Shown piece by piece: positions 1-7,099 of a DNA stretch of 50,397 nucleotides. Location: positions 1 to 50,397 of the forward strand of contig JAXHVH010000015.1 in the NCBI GenBank assembly GCA_034189085.1. The letters are read 5' to 3'. The translations under genes were made by a program, and so were the position numbers. The notes below the pieces were generated by a model. The model worked only from the letters and a program-made list of their open reading frames with translations. It was not told the origin of the DNA and did not search any database. How positions within the stretch are numbered: the stretch's first letter is position 1; each line of letters opens with the position of its first letter. The DNA is from M55B129 sp034189085 (lineage in GTDB: Bacteria > Bacillota > Dethiobacteria > DTU022).

Positions 1-40
1 AGTTCACCACGACCGTATAAATGTCGGCATGGCCTGCGGA

Positions 41-60
41 ATTCGCGCAGCTGTGCGAAT
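41..60. repeat. Near-perfect 20-bp palindrome left of the transposase
   Basis: The sequence reads the same on both strands except at one symmetric pair of positions (ATTCGCGCAG followed by CTGTGCGAAT). It lies outside the long inverted repeats that bound the transposase. It may belong to a terminator or repeat of the preceding locus, or be chance. No gene is recognisable in bases 1-80. Confidence 0.35.
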
Positions 61-83
61 ACTGGCTGGAAAAGTTCCACACA

Positions 84-112
84 GCGTACCAAGCTATCAA
101 GTTATTGTTCAA
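84..112 (+). repeat. Left arm of inverted repeat flanking the transposase
   Basis: This stretch (GCGTACCAAGCTATCAAGTT and on) matches the reverse complement of 1016-1045 with only a few differences. The pair brackets the transposase and is the best candidate for the element's ends or its REP-like recognition sequences. The arm also holds the -35 region of the transposase promoter. Confidence 0.7.
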
Positions 113-133
113 GACGGCGCCTCCTGCTATAAT
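105..133 (+). promoter_or_regulatory. Promoter of the transposase gene
   Basis: TTGTTC at 105-110 and TATAAT at 128-133 are separated by 17 bases, and a TGC just before the -10 makes it an extended -10 promoter. Transcription would begin near base 140, inside the 3' arm of the hairpin at 119-146. The element's own mRNA would therefore lack the 5' arm. Confidence 0.6.
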
Positions 134-146
134 ATTGGCAGGAGGC
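119..146 (+). promoter_or_regulatory. Hairpin that can sequester the transposase ribosome binding site
   Basis: GCCTCCTGC (119-127) and GCAGGAGGC (138-146) form a perfect 9-bp stem with a 10-base loop holding the -10 box. The 3' arm contains the GGAGG of the transposase ribosome binding site. A transcript entering from upstream would fold and hide the site. One starting at the internal promoter would lack the 5' arm and stay translatable. This logic is known for IS200 and related elements; that it works here is inferred. Confidence 0.65.
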
Positions 147-152
147 ACTTTT

Positions 153-986
153 ATGGAGAGAAGACGTATCGAATTTCCCGGTGCTTTTTATCACGTTACT
201 CAGCGCGGGAATAACCGGGAGAATATTTTTCGTAAACCGGGGGACAAGAAATACTACCTCAAAAAATTATCCGACCTGAAGGATAAATTTGATTTCCGAC
301 TCCTGGGCTTTGTCCTGATGGACAATCATTACCACCTGTTGCTGCAGGCAGGGAAAGATCCGCTCCATAAAATTATCTTTCGCCAGAATATGTATTACAG
401 CCGCTATTTTAACAGGACTCACAATCGTTCGGGGCACCTTTATGGAGGGCGCTACAAGGCAGCATTGATCCAGGATGATCGTTATCTTTTTGCGGTGCTG
501 CGATATATTCACTGGAACCCCGTGCGGGCGGGTATCTGCCGGCACCCGGAAGAATATAAGTGGAGCAGTGAGCTATTTTATCGTCGTAACGATTCAGGAT
601 TTGTCGATATTGATTTTATACTTAACATAATAAGTGCCAACCGGAAAACAGCTCTGGCTGGATATATTGCCCAGATGAAGGTTGAGGAAGATACAGACTT
701 TGCGAAGGCGAAATATATTGGCGACCGTGATTTTATTGACGAGGTTGATCCAAATCGAAATAAAAAAAAGAAGAAACGGACTGAAAGAAAACCACTTGAC
801 GATATCCTGTGGGAAACAGTAATTGATGAGAATGATTTTCTGTTAATTAAAACGGGATCAAGGAAAAGACGCCTTGTCCCTTATAAAAAAGAGTATATTC
901 AAAAGGCTGTGGAACAGGGCTACAGCTATCATGAAATCGGACAAAATATAAAGTTAACAGCTTCCGCTGTGGGTTTGTACCGTTGA
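153..986 (+). CDS. REP-associated tyrosine transposase (Y1/HUH family)
   Basis: A 277-residue single-strand DNA transposase of the Y1 (IS200/REP-associated) superfamily, which nicks DNA through a tyrosine and a metal-binding HUH pair. The N-terminal part starts RRIEFPGAFYHVTQRGN, typical of the family. The HUH motif is seen as NHYHLLLQ. The candidate catalytic tyrosine lies in the segment YYSRYFNRTH, followed by the conserved SGHLYGGRYK. The C-terminal third, ending with a helix-turn-helix-like YHEIGQNIKLTASAV, is longer than in IS200 TnpA and resembles REP-associated (RAYT) proteins. The ATG at 153 is preceded by GGAGG at 141-145. The open frame extends upstream to 21, but that part crosses the hairpin and inverted repeat and is not coding. 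It may lack a few C-terminal residues after the HTH. Confidence 0.88.
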   Translation: MERRRIEFPGAFYHVTQRGNNRENIFRKPGDKKYYLKKLSDLKDKFDFRLLGFVLMDNHYHLLLQAGKDPLHKIIFRQNMYYSRYFNRTHNRSGHLYGGRYKAALIQDDRYLFAVLRYIHWNPVRAGICRHPEEYKWSSELFYRRNDSGFVDIDFILNIISANRKTALAGYIAQMKVEEDTDFAKAKYIGDRDFIDEVDPNRNKKKKKRTERKPLDDILWETVIDENDFLLIKTGSRKRRLVPYKKEYIQKAVEQGYSYHEIGQNIKLTASAVGLYR

Positions 987-1015
987 AACTTATTTCTCGC
1001 TGCATGTTTGCATGT

Positions 1016-1045
1016 TTGAAGGAATAACTTGATAACTTGGTACGC
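1016..1045 (-). repeat. Right arm of inverted repeat flanking the transposase
   Basis: This is the inverted copy of 84-112. The octamer GCCTCCTG, found in the left hairpin at 119-126, recurs at 1063-1070, immediately before the pilC stop codon. The element therefore appears to sit directly against the 3' end of the pilus operon. Confidence 0.65.
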
Positions 1046-1070
1046 AGTGTATAAAAGGCTCGGCCTCCTG

Positions 1071-2303
1071 TTACATGTTTTGAAATATTTCGTACATGGG
1101 CGAAAGGACGGAATAAACCAGGGCTCCAACAAAAATACTGACCAGCAGTAAGAGAAAGGGCTCCAGGATTGAGCTCAAGCGGCCGATGAGATAATCAGTA
1201 TCCCTTTCGTAAAAAGCGGCGGCCTGGCCGAGGGTATATTCCAGGGTGCCGCTTTTTTCACCGATCCGGACCATTTCAACAAGCAGGGGGGGGAATATTC
1301 CGCTGTGTTCCATCGGTTCGGCGATGGTTTCGCCGTTCTGCAGGGCTTTCTGCAGATCTCCAAGGGCCCGTGTCACAGCCCTGTTGCCGATTACTTTGTC
1401 GGCCAGTTGAAGGGATTGATGCAGGGAAAGGCCGCCTCCAAGGAGGGTGCCCAGAGTAAGGGCGAAGCGGGAAGCCATGGTTTGGGTATAGATGCGGCCA
1501 TATAGCGGAAAACGCAGGCGCAGGCGATCAAATAAGAGGCGGAAATTATCTTTTTTCATCAGCAATGCCATGGCAACAAGCAGTGCGGGAACGGTAAGCA
1601 GTAACAGCGGCCAGAAGGATTTGATGATCTGGGTGCTGCTCAGCAACAGGCGGTTGAACCAGGGCATCTCCATGCCGAATGATTGAAAAATTGAGGAAAA
1701 CTGGGGCAGGACAAAAAAGATCATCACCAGCACGACAACGCAGGCAATAGCCAGAACGAAAATGGGATAGGCGCAGGCAGAACGGATTTTTTCTTCCAGG
1801 TAGTGCTGTTTTTCGTAGTAATCGGCCAGCCGGGACAGGATCTTATCGAGTATGCCGGTTGCTTCACCTGCGGCGACCATACTGGTTAGCAGGGGAGGGA
1901 AAGGGTTCTCTCTGCCATGAAGGGAATCGGCAAGGGTGCGGCCGTCTTCCAGGTTGTGCACCGCTTCTTCCAAATGCCGGCGCAAAGCACGGTTTTCGAG
2001 ACGGGCGGCAAGGACACGCAGGGAGGGAAGAACCGGGATCCCCGCTTTGAGCATGGTGGAAAGCTGGCGGCAAAAGATCATCAGGTCACGGCTGCTGCAG
2101 TCCCGCAGGCCGAGAATACGCAGGGCGCGGGTTAGCCTTCCTGTAATGGGCAGAGTGATCTCCCTTTTCTCCCGCAGCTTAAGGGCAATCAGACCACGGG
2201 AAAGCAGGTGGAAAAGAGCTTCTTTCCGATCAGCCCCGTAGCAGCAGCCCCTGACGGTTTTTCCTGTCCTGGTTTTGGCGATGTAGTTAAATTGCGGGGA
2301 CAA
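1071..2303 (-). CDS. pilC: Type IV pilus inner-membrane platform protein PilC (GspF family)
   Basis: The platform protein of the type IV pilus machine, which sits in the cytoplasmic membrane and couples the PilB ATPase to pilin assembly. It has the family's two repeated GspF domains, with conserved segments such as LSTMLKAGIPVL early and LGTLLGGGLSLHQSL in the second half. Hydrophobic segments follow each domain (for example FVLAIACVVVLVMIFFVL), and the protein ends at a C-terminal membrane span. The chosen TTG at 2303 gives an N-terminus SPQFNYIAKTRTGKTVRG, the usual family start, with GGAG eight bases upstream. Earlier GTG (2312) and TTG (2336) codons are less well placed. It overlaps the end of pilO by 17 bases. 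About 410 residues is normal for the family. Confidence 0.93.
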   Translation of the reverse strand: MSPQFNYIAKTRTGKTVRGCCYGADRKEALFHLLSRGLIALKLREKREITLPITGRLTRALRILGLRDCSSRDLMIFCRQLSTMLKAGIPVLPSLRVLAARLENRALRRHLEEAVHNLEDGRTLADSLHGRENPFPPLLTSMVAAGEATGILDKILSRLADYYEKQHYLEEKIRSACAYPIFVLAIACVVVLVMIFFVLPQFSSIFQSFGMEMPWFNRLLLSSTQIIKSFWPLLLLTVPALLVAMALLMKKDNFRLLFDRLRLRFPLYGRIYTQTMASRFALTLGTLLGGGLSLHQSLQLADKVIGNRAVTRALGDLQKALQNGETIAEPMEHSGIFPPLLVEMVRIGEKSGTLEYTLGQAAAFYERDTDYLIGRLSSILEPFLLLLVSIFVGALVYSVLSPMYEIFQNM

Positions 2304-2901
2304 TACTATCACTCCCCTCCGGGTTTTCTTCCTCAAGGGTTTCTGCTGTTTTATCTTCGGGGTTGGTAAACACCAGCCTGAAGGTTAGGTTTATGGATGA
2401 GCGGTCGCCATCACCGGACGACCAGGTCAGATCTTCGCAAATTAAGAGGCGGCGAAAAGTTTCCATATTTTCCAGCATACGCAGTATTTCGAACCTGTTT
2501 CCTTCCAGCGCTAAATCGATTTTTACTGTGCAGTGTTCTTCTTTACAGTCCAGCGAACCGATCTGCATTGAATTGATGGTTATTGATTTGCTGTTTAGCA
2601 ATTCCTCGAGCTCGGAAAGAACCTGCGGCAGGTCCTGCGGATCGGGTATGGCTTCCTGGAGGCGGCTTTTTTCCAGAGAAAGTGTCTTTTGAAAAGAGGG
2701 ATTGTTTTCTTCGCAGGCCATGGTGTTTTTAAGAAAAGTAATTTCTTCAGCCAGCTTTTCTTTATTTTCTGACAAAGCGGCAATTTCCTGCCAGTAGAGG
2801 CCAGCAATATGCGGCCAGGAAAGGGCAGCGAGGATGGCCAAAAGTAAGATCATCACGACTAAAAATAATTTTCCAGTAGTTTTACCGGCCCGGTTCTTCA
2901 A
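2287..2901 (-). CDS. pilO: Type IV pilus alignment protein PilO-like
   Basis: A bitopic membrane protein that would pair with PilN to link the cytoplasmic PilM ring to the pilus assembly. It has a short basic N-terminus, one membrane span (about LFLVVMILLLAILAAL), a coiled-coil-like stretch (ENKEKLAEEITFLKN) and a C-terminal ferredoxin-like domain, the PilO plan. The call rests on this plan and on position after pilM and pilN, since PilO sequences are poorly conserved. TTG at 2901 is preferred because AGGAG lies ten bases upstream. The longer open frame to 2997 would overlap pilN far more and has no good ribosome binding site. About 204 residues, C-terminus rich in Glu and Asp. Confidence 0.8.
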   Translation of the reverse strand: MKNRAGKTTGKLFLVVMILLLAILAALSWPHIAGLYWQEIAALSENKEKLAEEITFLKNTMACEENNPSFQKTLSLEKSRLQEAIPDPQDLPQVLSELEELLNSKSITINSMQIGSLDCKEEHCTVKIDLALEGNRFEILRMLENMETFRRLLICEDLTWSSGDGDRSSINLTFRLVFTNPEDKTAETLEEENPEGSDSIVPAI

Positions 2902-3454
2902 CTTCGTCCATCTCCTTTCTGCAGCCATCGACTGTGGCAAGAATGTCGAAACGGCAGCCCTCATTTTCGGCAAAGGCCATTCCTGAAAACTCTGCACTGT
3001 CTATAGTAATATGGGCAAGCAGATTCTGGCGGTATTCAACGGTCTTATTGATGTCCGGGGCAGTCCCCTGAATTTCGATTACTCCGTCCGCCCCAATTTT
3101 TATTTCTTCAATCGCCAGGCCGGTAGAGGAGGCAGCAAAGATGGTTCTTAAAATCTCGGCCCGGGAGAAACGGCCGACGCTCAGCTTTTCTTCCAGGGCC
3201 GAACGGAAAGCAATGGCTTCTCTCATTTCTTTTACAGCAATAAAGGGCCCTGCTGTTGTTCTCAGGGTGGTTGCTTCATCCTCCAGGGCAGCCAATTCTT
3301 GTTCCTGCCAGCTGCGGTAAAGATCCAAACCGCCCCAGCCGGCCAGTAAAACTACAACTACGCAGAGAAGGCAGAAAATCTGCCCACTTCTTGTGGCGGT
3401 AATGGATCTTCTTTTCTTGTGAAACGGGGGACGCAGGTCAATATCTCTATTCAA
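2882..3454 (-). CDS. pilN: Type IV pilus assembly protein PilN-like
   Basis: The inner-membrane partner of PilM and PilO. The N-terminus NRDIDLRPPF corresponds to the family's conserved NxxxLLP-like tail that inserts into PilM. It is followed by a single membrane span (FCLLCVVVVLLAGW), a helical region and a compact C-terminal domain. The open frame runs upstream to 3646, but that part lies inside pilM. TTG at 3454 overlaps the pilM stop codon (TTGA) and has a G-rich ribosome binding site within the pilM end. This tight coupling is typical of pilM-pilN pairs. About 190 residues. Confidence 0.84.
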   Translation of the reverse strand: MNRDIDLRPPFHKKRRSITATRSGQIFCLLCVVVVLLAGWGGLDLYRSWQEQELAALEDEATTLRTTAGPFIAVKEMREAIAFRSALEEKLSVGRFSRAEILRTIFAASSTGLAIEEIKIGADGVIEIQGTAPDINKTVEYRQNLLAHITIDSAEFSGMAFAENEGCRFDILATVDGCRKEMDEVEEPGR

Positions 3455-4560
3455 ATCAACCACCCCCTGAAGGCGAGGCCCAGGGCGGTGGAAAACAAAC
3501 AGTTCCTTTTCTTTACCCTGGTGGAAAGTTCCCCGTTCCGGCAGGGTATGCCGGCGAAGGAGTCTAAAATACGGGTTGGCAGGGCAGTCATATTCCGCAG
3601 GTAAGCAGAGATCCCCGGGATTACTGCCCCGCCTCCGCAGAGCCACAGCAGGGGCCGTTCGTTATCCTGGAAATTAAAACGATCACTCTGATCGCTCCAG
3701 TAGGTAAAGGACTGAATGATCTGGACGGCCAGCTCTTCAGCCGGGGTCAGCAGGCCCCGCTCAGCAAGGGATGCGCTGCTGAAAAAAATATTTTCCACAC
3801 GGCTGCCCATGGTTTTAGCTTTTTCTGCAGCGGCATGAAGGAAATCTTTAAAACCTGTTTTGAAATAACGATAATAGTGAAGGGAGCCTTCACTTGTGAC
3901 GAGGAATGACGTACCGGCGGCGCCAATATCGGCCAGAAGCTGCAGGTTGTTTTTGTCAGCTGGATTCATATTGGCCGGGCGGTTGAAATTTAGAAAGCGC
4001 AACAGGGAAAATGGCCCTATTTCAAGGGCTGCAGCCTGAAACCCGGCTCTTTCAACAGCGGTGGTATAAGAAACAGCACAGTCCAGGGGAGCGGCGGCTA
4101 AATAATAATCGCATTCTGTATTGTTGTGGTAATTGTTATTTTCGGCGATACAGTAGTCAAAAACGAGTTCTTCACAGGGGAGGGGAAAATATTTTTCCAC
4201 GGCCAGACGCATGGCGCTTTTCATTTCCGAGCGTTTCATGGGAGGCATTTTAAGCCGGCGCAGGTAAAAAACAGGGGAATTCAGACTGAGATTAATTTTC
4301 CGGCCAAACCAGCGGTCATTCTTTTTCAATCCGGCCAGGAGGGAAGAAATCAGTTCGGGATCTGTTACTGCACCATTGTTGACTGACTGCGGCGGTGTCT
4401 TCAGCAGGGCGGCATTGTTGACGGCAATCCGCCCGCTGGTCAACTTCAACTGGATCATTTTGATTGCTCCGCTTCCAATATCCAAACCGATGGGTGAATA
4501 GCGCCCCCGGCTCTTGAAAGTAACACTTGTTTTGTCTTTTTTTGCCTCTTTTATGGCCAT
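3451..4560 (-). CDS. pilM: Type IV pilus assembly ATPase PilM
   Basis: An actin/FtsA-fold cytoplasmic protein that forms a ring at the base of the pilus machine and binds the PilN tail. The first nucleotide-binding loop is seen as IGLDIGSGAIKMIQL near residue 25. The family features ALEIGPFSLLRFL (mid-protein) and LWLCGGGAVIPGISAYL (near residue 320) are also clear. A short basic leader (residues 1-20) precedes the actin-like core. The ATG at 4560 has AGGAAGGAG about ten bases upstream. At 369 residues it is of usual length. It follows the three minor prepilin genes and is translationally coupled to pilN. Confidence 0.93.
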   Translation of the reverse strand: MAIKEAKKDKTSVTFKSRGRYSPIGLDIGSGAIKMIQLKLTSGRIAVNNAALLKTPPQSVNNGAVTDPELISSLLAGLKKNDRWFGRKINLSLNSPVFYLRRLKMPPMKRSEMKSAMRLAVEKYFPLPCEELVFDYCIAENNNYHNNTECDYYLAAAPLDCAVSYTTAVERAGFQAAALEIGPFSLLRFLNFNRPANMNPADKNNLQLLADIGAAGTSFLVTSEGSLHYYRYFKTGFKDFLHAAAEKAKTMGSRVENIFFSSASLAERGLLTPAEELAVQIIQSFTYWSDQSDRFNFQDNERPLLWLCGGGAVIPGISAYLRNMTALPTRILDSFAGIPCRNGELSTRVKKRNCLFSTALGLAFRGWLI

Positions 4561-4621
4561 TGTTTCTATGCTCCTTCCTTTGAAATGTTGATGGGTAAAG
4601 TTAAAATTTAACGATGAATAA

Positions 4622-5026
4622 TCAATAACGTTGCCATTCCGTGATCAGCAATTTGCCGTCGGGCGCACGGGTGACCTTGATTGACAGGAGGCAGCTGCAG
4701 TCTTCATAGCTGCCGCTGGAGGTAATCTCCCGGGTCAGGGGATCGCTTGCGGTGATGGTTACCCGGTAAGTCCCGCCGCCGAGGGAACCCTCGAAAAGAC
4801 CTTCACAGGAAAAATCCTGGCTCAGGGCGGCAAGGCCTGCTGTCAGGCCCGCTTCGGCAAGGTAATACTTCTGTAAATCCTGGGCCTGGTAGTTTGTAAT
4901 CAGCTGCTCGTTAAGGGCAAAGTTGATCATGGCCCCGCCGATAATGACAAGCACCCCGGTAAATAGGAGTACCAGAACAAGGGCCATCCCTTTTTCGTTG
5001 GAATAAAAATTATATTTACCGGCCAT
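4622..5026 (-). CDS. PilX-like minor prepilin
   Basis: A small secreted pilin-like protein. The leader NEKG is followed by MALVLVLLFTGVLVIIGG, a class III signal with cleavage expected after the glycine. The rest is an N-terminal hydrophobic helix and a short globular domain with three cysteines (DFSCEG and DCSC). Lack of the usual Glu at position +5 is typical of PilX/GspK-type minor pilins. Of two ATG codons, the second (5026) is chosen because GGAGG directly abuts the first one and lies nine bases from the second. About 134 residues. It lies between the GspJ-like prepilin and pilM. Confidence 0.75.
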   Translation of the reverse strand: MAGKYNFYSNEKGMALVLVLLFTGVLVIIGGAMINFALNEQLITNYQAQDLQKYYLAEAGLTAGLAALSQDFSCEGLFEGSLGGGTYRVTITASDPLTREITSSGSYEDCSCLLSIKVTRAPDGKLLITEWQRY

Positions 5027-5042
5027 ATTGAACATCCTCCCT

Positions 5043-5534
5043 TTATTCCAGGGGTTGTGAATAAGTATTGCGTGGCCTGATGCTGCTGGAGAGCCTCACA
5101 GAGCCCTCTCCAGATCCAGCCGTCAGGGTGATGGCAATGAGGTTTCCCCGGGTGGCAAACGAGAGTTCTTCAATCCCCAGGGCTACCTTGTTGTGAAAAT
5201 AACCGATGCTGCCCGACGGGTATGATTCCCAGACCAGCTCGTTGTTAAGCAGGCGGAAACGCATCGTCCTGCTGTCACCGGGAATGTGAAAGCGGATCTC
5301 GCTGTTCTCATTATGCAGGCTGAACTCTTCGGCTTTTTGCAGTTCGCGGATCATCGTATCCATGGCGATCCTGGCGCTCTGCTGTATTTCGGTTTGATCG
5401 ATTCCCCGCTGCCAGCTTTGCAGCCCGAAGAGGTAAAATGAATAAAGGGTTGTCAGAACCATACTGAGCAGAGCCAGGGTTACAATCACTTCGATGAGAG
5501 TGAAACCTTTTTCAGTTGTTTCCGACTTTGACAA
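5043..5534 (-). CDS. Minor prepilin, PilW/GspJ-like
   Basis: A prepilin with an unmistakable class III signal: EKG followed by FTLIEVIVTLALLSMVL, including the Phe at +1 and Glu at +5. The body (about 163 residues in all) has the GspJ/PilW-type helix QSARIAMDTMIRELQKAEEF followed by beta-rich sequence. It should be cleaved and N-methylated by the prepilin peptidase encoded in the same operon and take part in pilus tip or initiation complexes. TTG at 5534 has AGGAG eleven bases upstream. Which minor pilin class it belongs to cannot be fixed by eye. Confidence 0.82.
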   Translation of the reverse strand: MSKSETTEKGFTLIEVIVTLALLSMVLTTLYSFYLFGLQSWQRGIDQTEIQQSARIAMDTMIRELQKAEEFSLHNENSEIRFHIPGDSRTMRFRLLNNELVWESYPSGSIGYFHNKVALGIEELSFATRGNLIAITLTAGSGEGSVRLSSSIRPRNTYSQPLE

Positions 5535-5549
5535 TTTTTTACCTTCTCC

Positions 5550-5981
5550 TCAGGGAGCCATAAGATAGCAGTAAAGGGTTTCCTGTTGTTCTCTACCGCG
5601 CAGTTCCCAGCTGACAGTAACCTCCACCATCAAGACCTGCGGCTGGAAGGGCGGATCGGTGCCCCATTCAAGCTGAAGAGGCGAAACATCTGTCTTCCGC
5701 TGGAAACCGGGGTAGCCCTGGATTTCATTTTCAATGGTAGGAAAACTTTCTGCTGGCAAATAAAAGGGAATAACTTCGCCGCAGCCTGCTGATCGCAGAT
5801 CCTCGATCCGCTCGCGGCAGAGATTAAGGGCAGTGCTCCGGCAGCGGGCACCGGCGATCCAGGAGGAACTGCCCACAAAAAGAGCCAGTACCGGCACGGC
5901 AATCACGCCCAGCAGGGTTACGGCGATGAGCAGTTCAACCAGAGTGTATCCATCTCTGGCAGGCAATATTGATTTGATCAC
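5550..5981 (-). CDS. Minor prepilin, PilV-like
   Basis: A prepilin with leader PARDG followed by YTLVELLIAVTLLGVIAV. Tyr replaces the usual Phe at +1, and Glu is kept at +5. The mature part has a PilV/GspI-like pattern (SSSWIAGARCRSTALNLCRERIEDL) and ends in beta-rich sequence. GTG at 5981 is chosen: it has GGAGG eight bases upstream and gives the short leader expected for prepilins. The frame upstream to 6008 starts with TTG but overlaps the ribosome binding site. About 143 residues. It is the second gene of the operon, 56 bases after the prepilin peptidase gene. Confidence 0.8.
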   Translation of the reverse strand: MIKSILPARDGYTLVELLIAVTLLGVIAVPVLALFVGSSSWIAGARCRSTALNLCRERIEDLRSAGCGEVIPFYLPAESFPTIENEIQGYPGFQRKTDVSPLQLEWGTDPPFQPQVLMVEVTVSWELRGREQQETLYCYLMAP

Positions 5982-6037
5982 AGCACTCTCCTCCTGTGAT
6001 TGAATCAAAGATTAACAGTTTAAATTTCAGTTAGAGT

Positions 6038-6841
6038 TTAAAACAGAAGGTTTATATACCATTCCCAGATCCGGTCGCCCCAGAAAACCTGAAAGAAGGT
6101 TGCCAGGGCAAGGTATGGAGCGAAGGGAAGGGCGTCTTTACGACCCACACGGCCCAAAATCATGAAGGTGATTCCTACCAGTGCGCCGAAGATAAAGCCG
6201 AGTAGCAAAACAACGGCGGTCCCCCGCAGGCCTACATAAAAACCGATCAGGGCCATCAGTTTCATGTCGCCGGCGCCCATCCCTCCGCGGCTAACCAGGA
6301 TTATTACTAATATGATTGCTGATCCTACCACTGCTCCCAGGATTGCATCGACAAAAGAAGTGCCCAATATCGCCCTGCCGGACCAGCTGAAGTACCGGGC
6401 AGCGGCGGATATAAGAAAAAAAACCAGGCCAGCAGCGAGGCCGGTACCGATAATGGTATTTGGCACGATACGGTGCTGGAGGTCGATCAGGGCTGTTCCG
6501 AGAAGGATAAAAAGTAGTGTCAGGTAATAAAATGCGTCAATAGTCAGCCTGAAATTGATAAAGACAGCCAGAAACAGGCAACCCACCGCCATCTCCACCA
6601 GGGGATAGCGGAGGCTGATCTTTTCCCCGCAATGGCGGCAGCGCCCCTTCAGCAGCAGATAGCCGAGCAGGGGAATCAATTCCACCACTCCAAGCTGCTT
6701 CCCGCAGGAGGGGCAGCTTGAAGGAGGAGCAATAAGGGATTGCCCAAGGGGAAGGCGGTAGATCACCACGTTGAGAAAACTGCCAAAACAAAGACCCAGC
6801 AGAAAAACCAGGATGTAAACTGCTGTTTCACTCCAGCCCAT
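6038..6841 (-). CDS. pilD: Prepilin peptidase / N-methyltransferase (PilD, A24 family)
   Basis: A membrane aspartyl protease that cleaves prepilin leaders and methylates the new N-terminus. It carries the zinc-binding pair CPSCGK and CRHCGE (about residues 43-75) found in the methylating form. The first catalytic Asp lies in ALIDLQHRIVP, the second in GGMGAGDMKLMALIGFYVG (GxGD type). It has many hydrophobic helices and 267 residues, normal for the family. The opening ETAVYILVFLLGLCFGSFLNVV is canonical. It is the first gene of the minus-strand operon, so its product is made together with three of its substrates. Confidence 0.95.
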   Translation of the reverse strand: MGWSETAVYILVFLLGLCFGSFLNVVIYRLPLGQSLIAPPSSCPSCGKQLGVVELIPLLGYLLLKGRCRHCGEKISLRYPLVEMAVGCLFLAVFINFRLTIDAFYYLTLLFILLGTALIDLQHRIVPNTIIGTGLAAGLVFFLISAAARYFSWSGRAILGTSFVDAILGAVVGSAIILVIILVSRGGMGAGDMKLMALIGFYVGLRGTAVVLLLGFIFGALVGITFMILGRVGRKDALPFAPYLALATFFQVFWGDRIWEWYINLLF

Positions 6842-6912
6842 TTCAGTAAACGCCTCTTTCTTTTCAATGTTCCAGGTAAAAAAGCAGCACGAAGATTATT
6901 TATTCGACATGA

Positions 6913-6957
6913 GAAAAAAAAATTCCTTCCTTCAGCCGGGCTGAAATGGAAGGGAAT
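6913..6957 (-). terminator. Terminator-like hairpin in the leader of the pilus operon
   Basis: Read on the minus strand, a long stem (inner arm TTCAGC against GCTGAA around a three-base loop, extended by GGAA/TTCC and GGAATT/AATTCC with small bulges) is followed directly by a run of eight or nine T. This is a textbook intrinsic terminator shape, placed about 70 bases upstream of the pilD start codon. It could act as an attenuator of the pilus operon or end an antisense transcript coming from aroE. Confidence 0.6.
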
Positions 6958-7035
6958 TGCAAACCGAAGATGGAGGAGTGTATTAAAAATGGCAATAATT
7001 TAACTTCCTGTCTGATTTTTTAATGCCGATCCATG

Positions 7036-7064
7036 TTTTCGATTAAAAAACACTGTGCTATAAT
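7036..7064 (+). promoter_or_regulatory. Promoter for aroE-pilB unit
   Basis: TATAAT at 7059-7064 is preceded by TGC, giving an extended -10. The -35 (TTTTCG at 7036-7041) is weak but at the ideal distance of 17 bases. It would start transcription about 28 bases before the aroE start codon. Confidence 0.55.
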
Positions 7065-7099
7065 AATGCATATTCCAGCAGAAATATGGTGAACAGACC

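Larger units (their letters stand above)
6842..7099. promoter_or_regulatory. Divergent intergenic region between the pilus operon and aroE
   Basis: This 258-base gap holds the control regions of two divergent units. It contains the aroE promoter (7036-7064) and, on the minus strand, a terminator-like hairpin in the pilus leader (6913-6957). No coding potential was seen. A pilus promoter must lie above 6957, but no convincing -35/-10 pair could be picked. Confidence 0.6.

Noticed and set aside
6842..7099. Cyclic-di-GMP riboswitch controlling the pilus operon
   Set aside because: Neither class I nor class II core sequence was recognised. Only the terminator-like hairpin can be supported.
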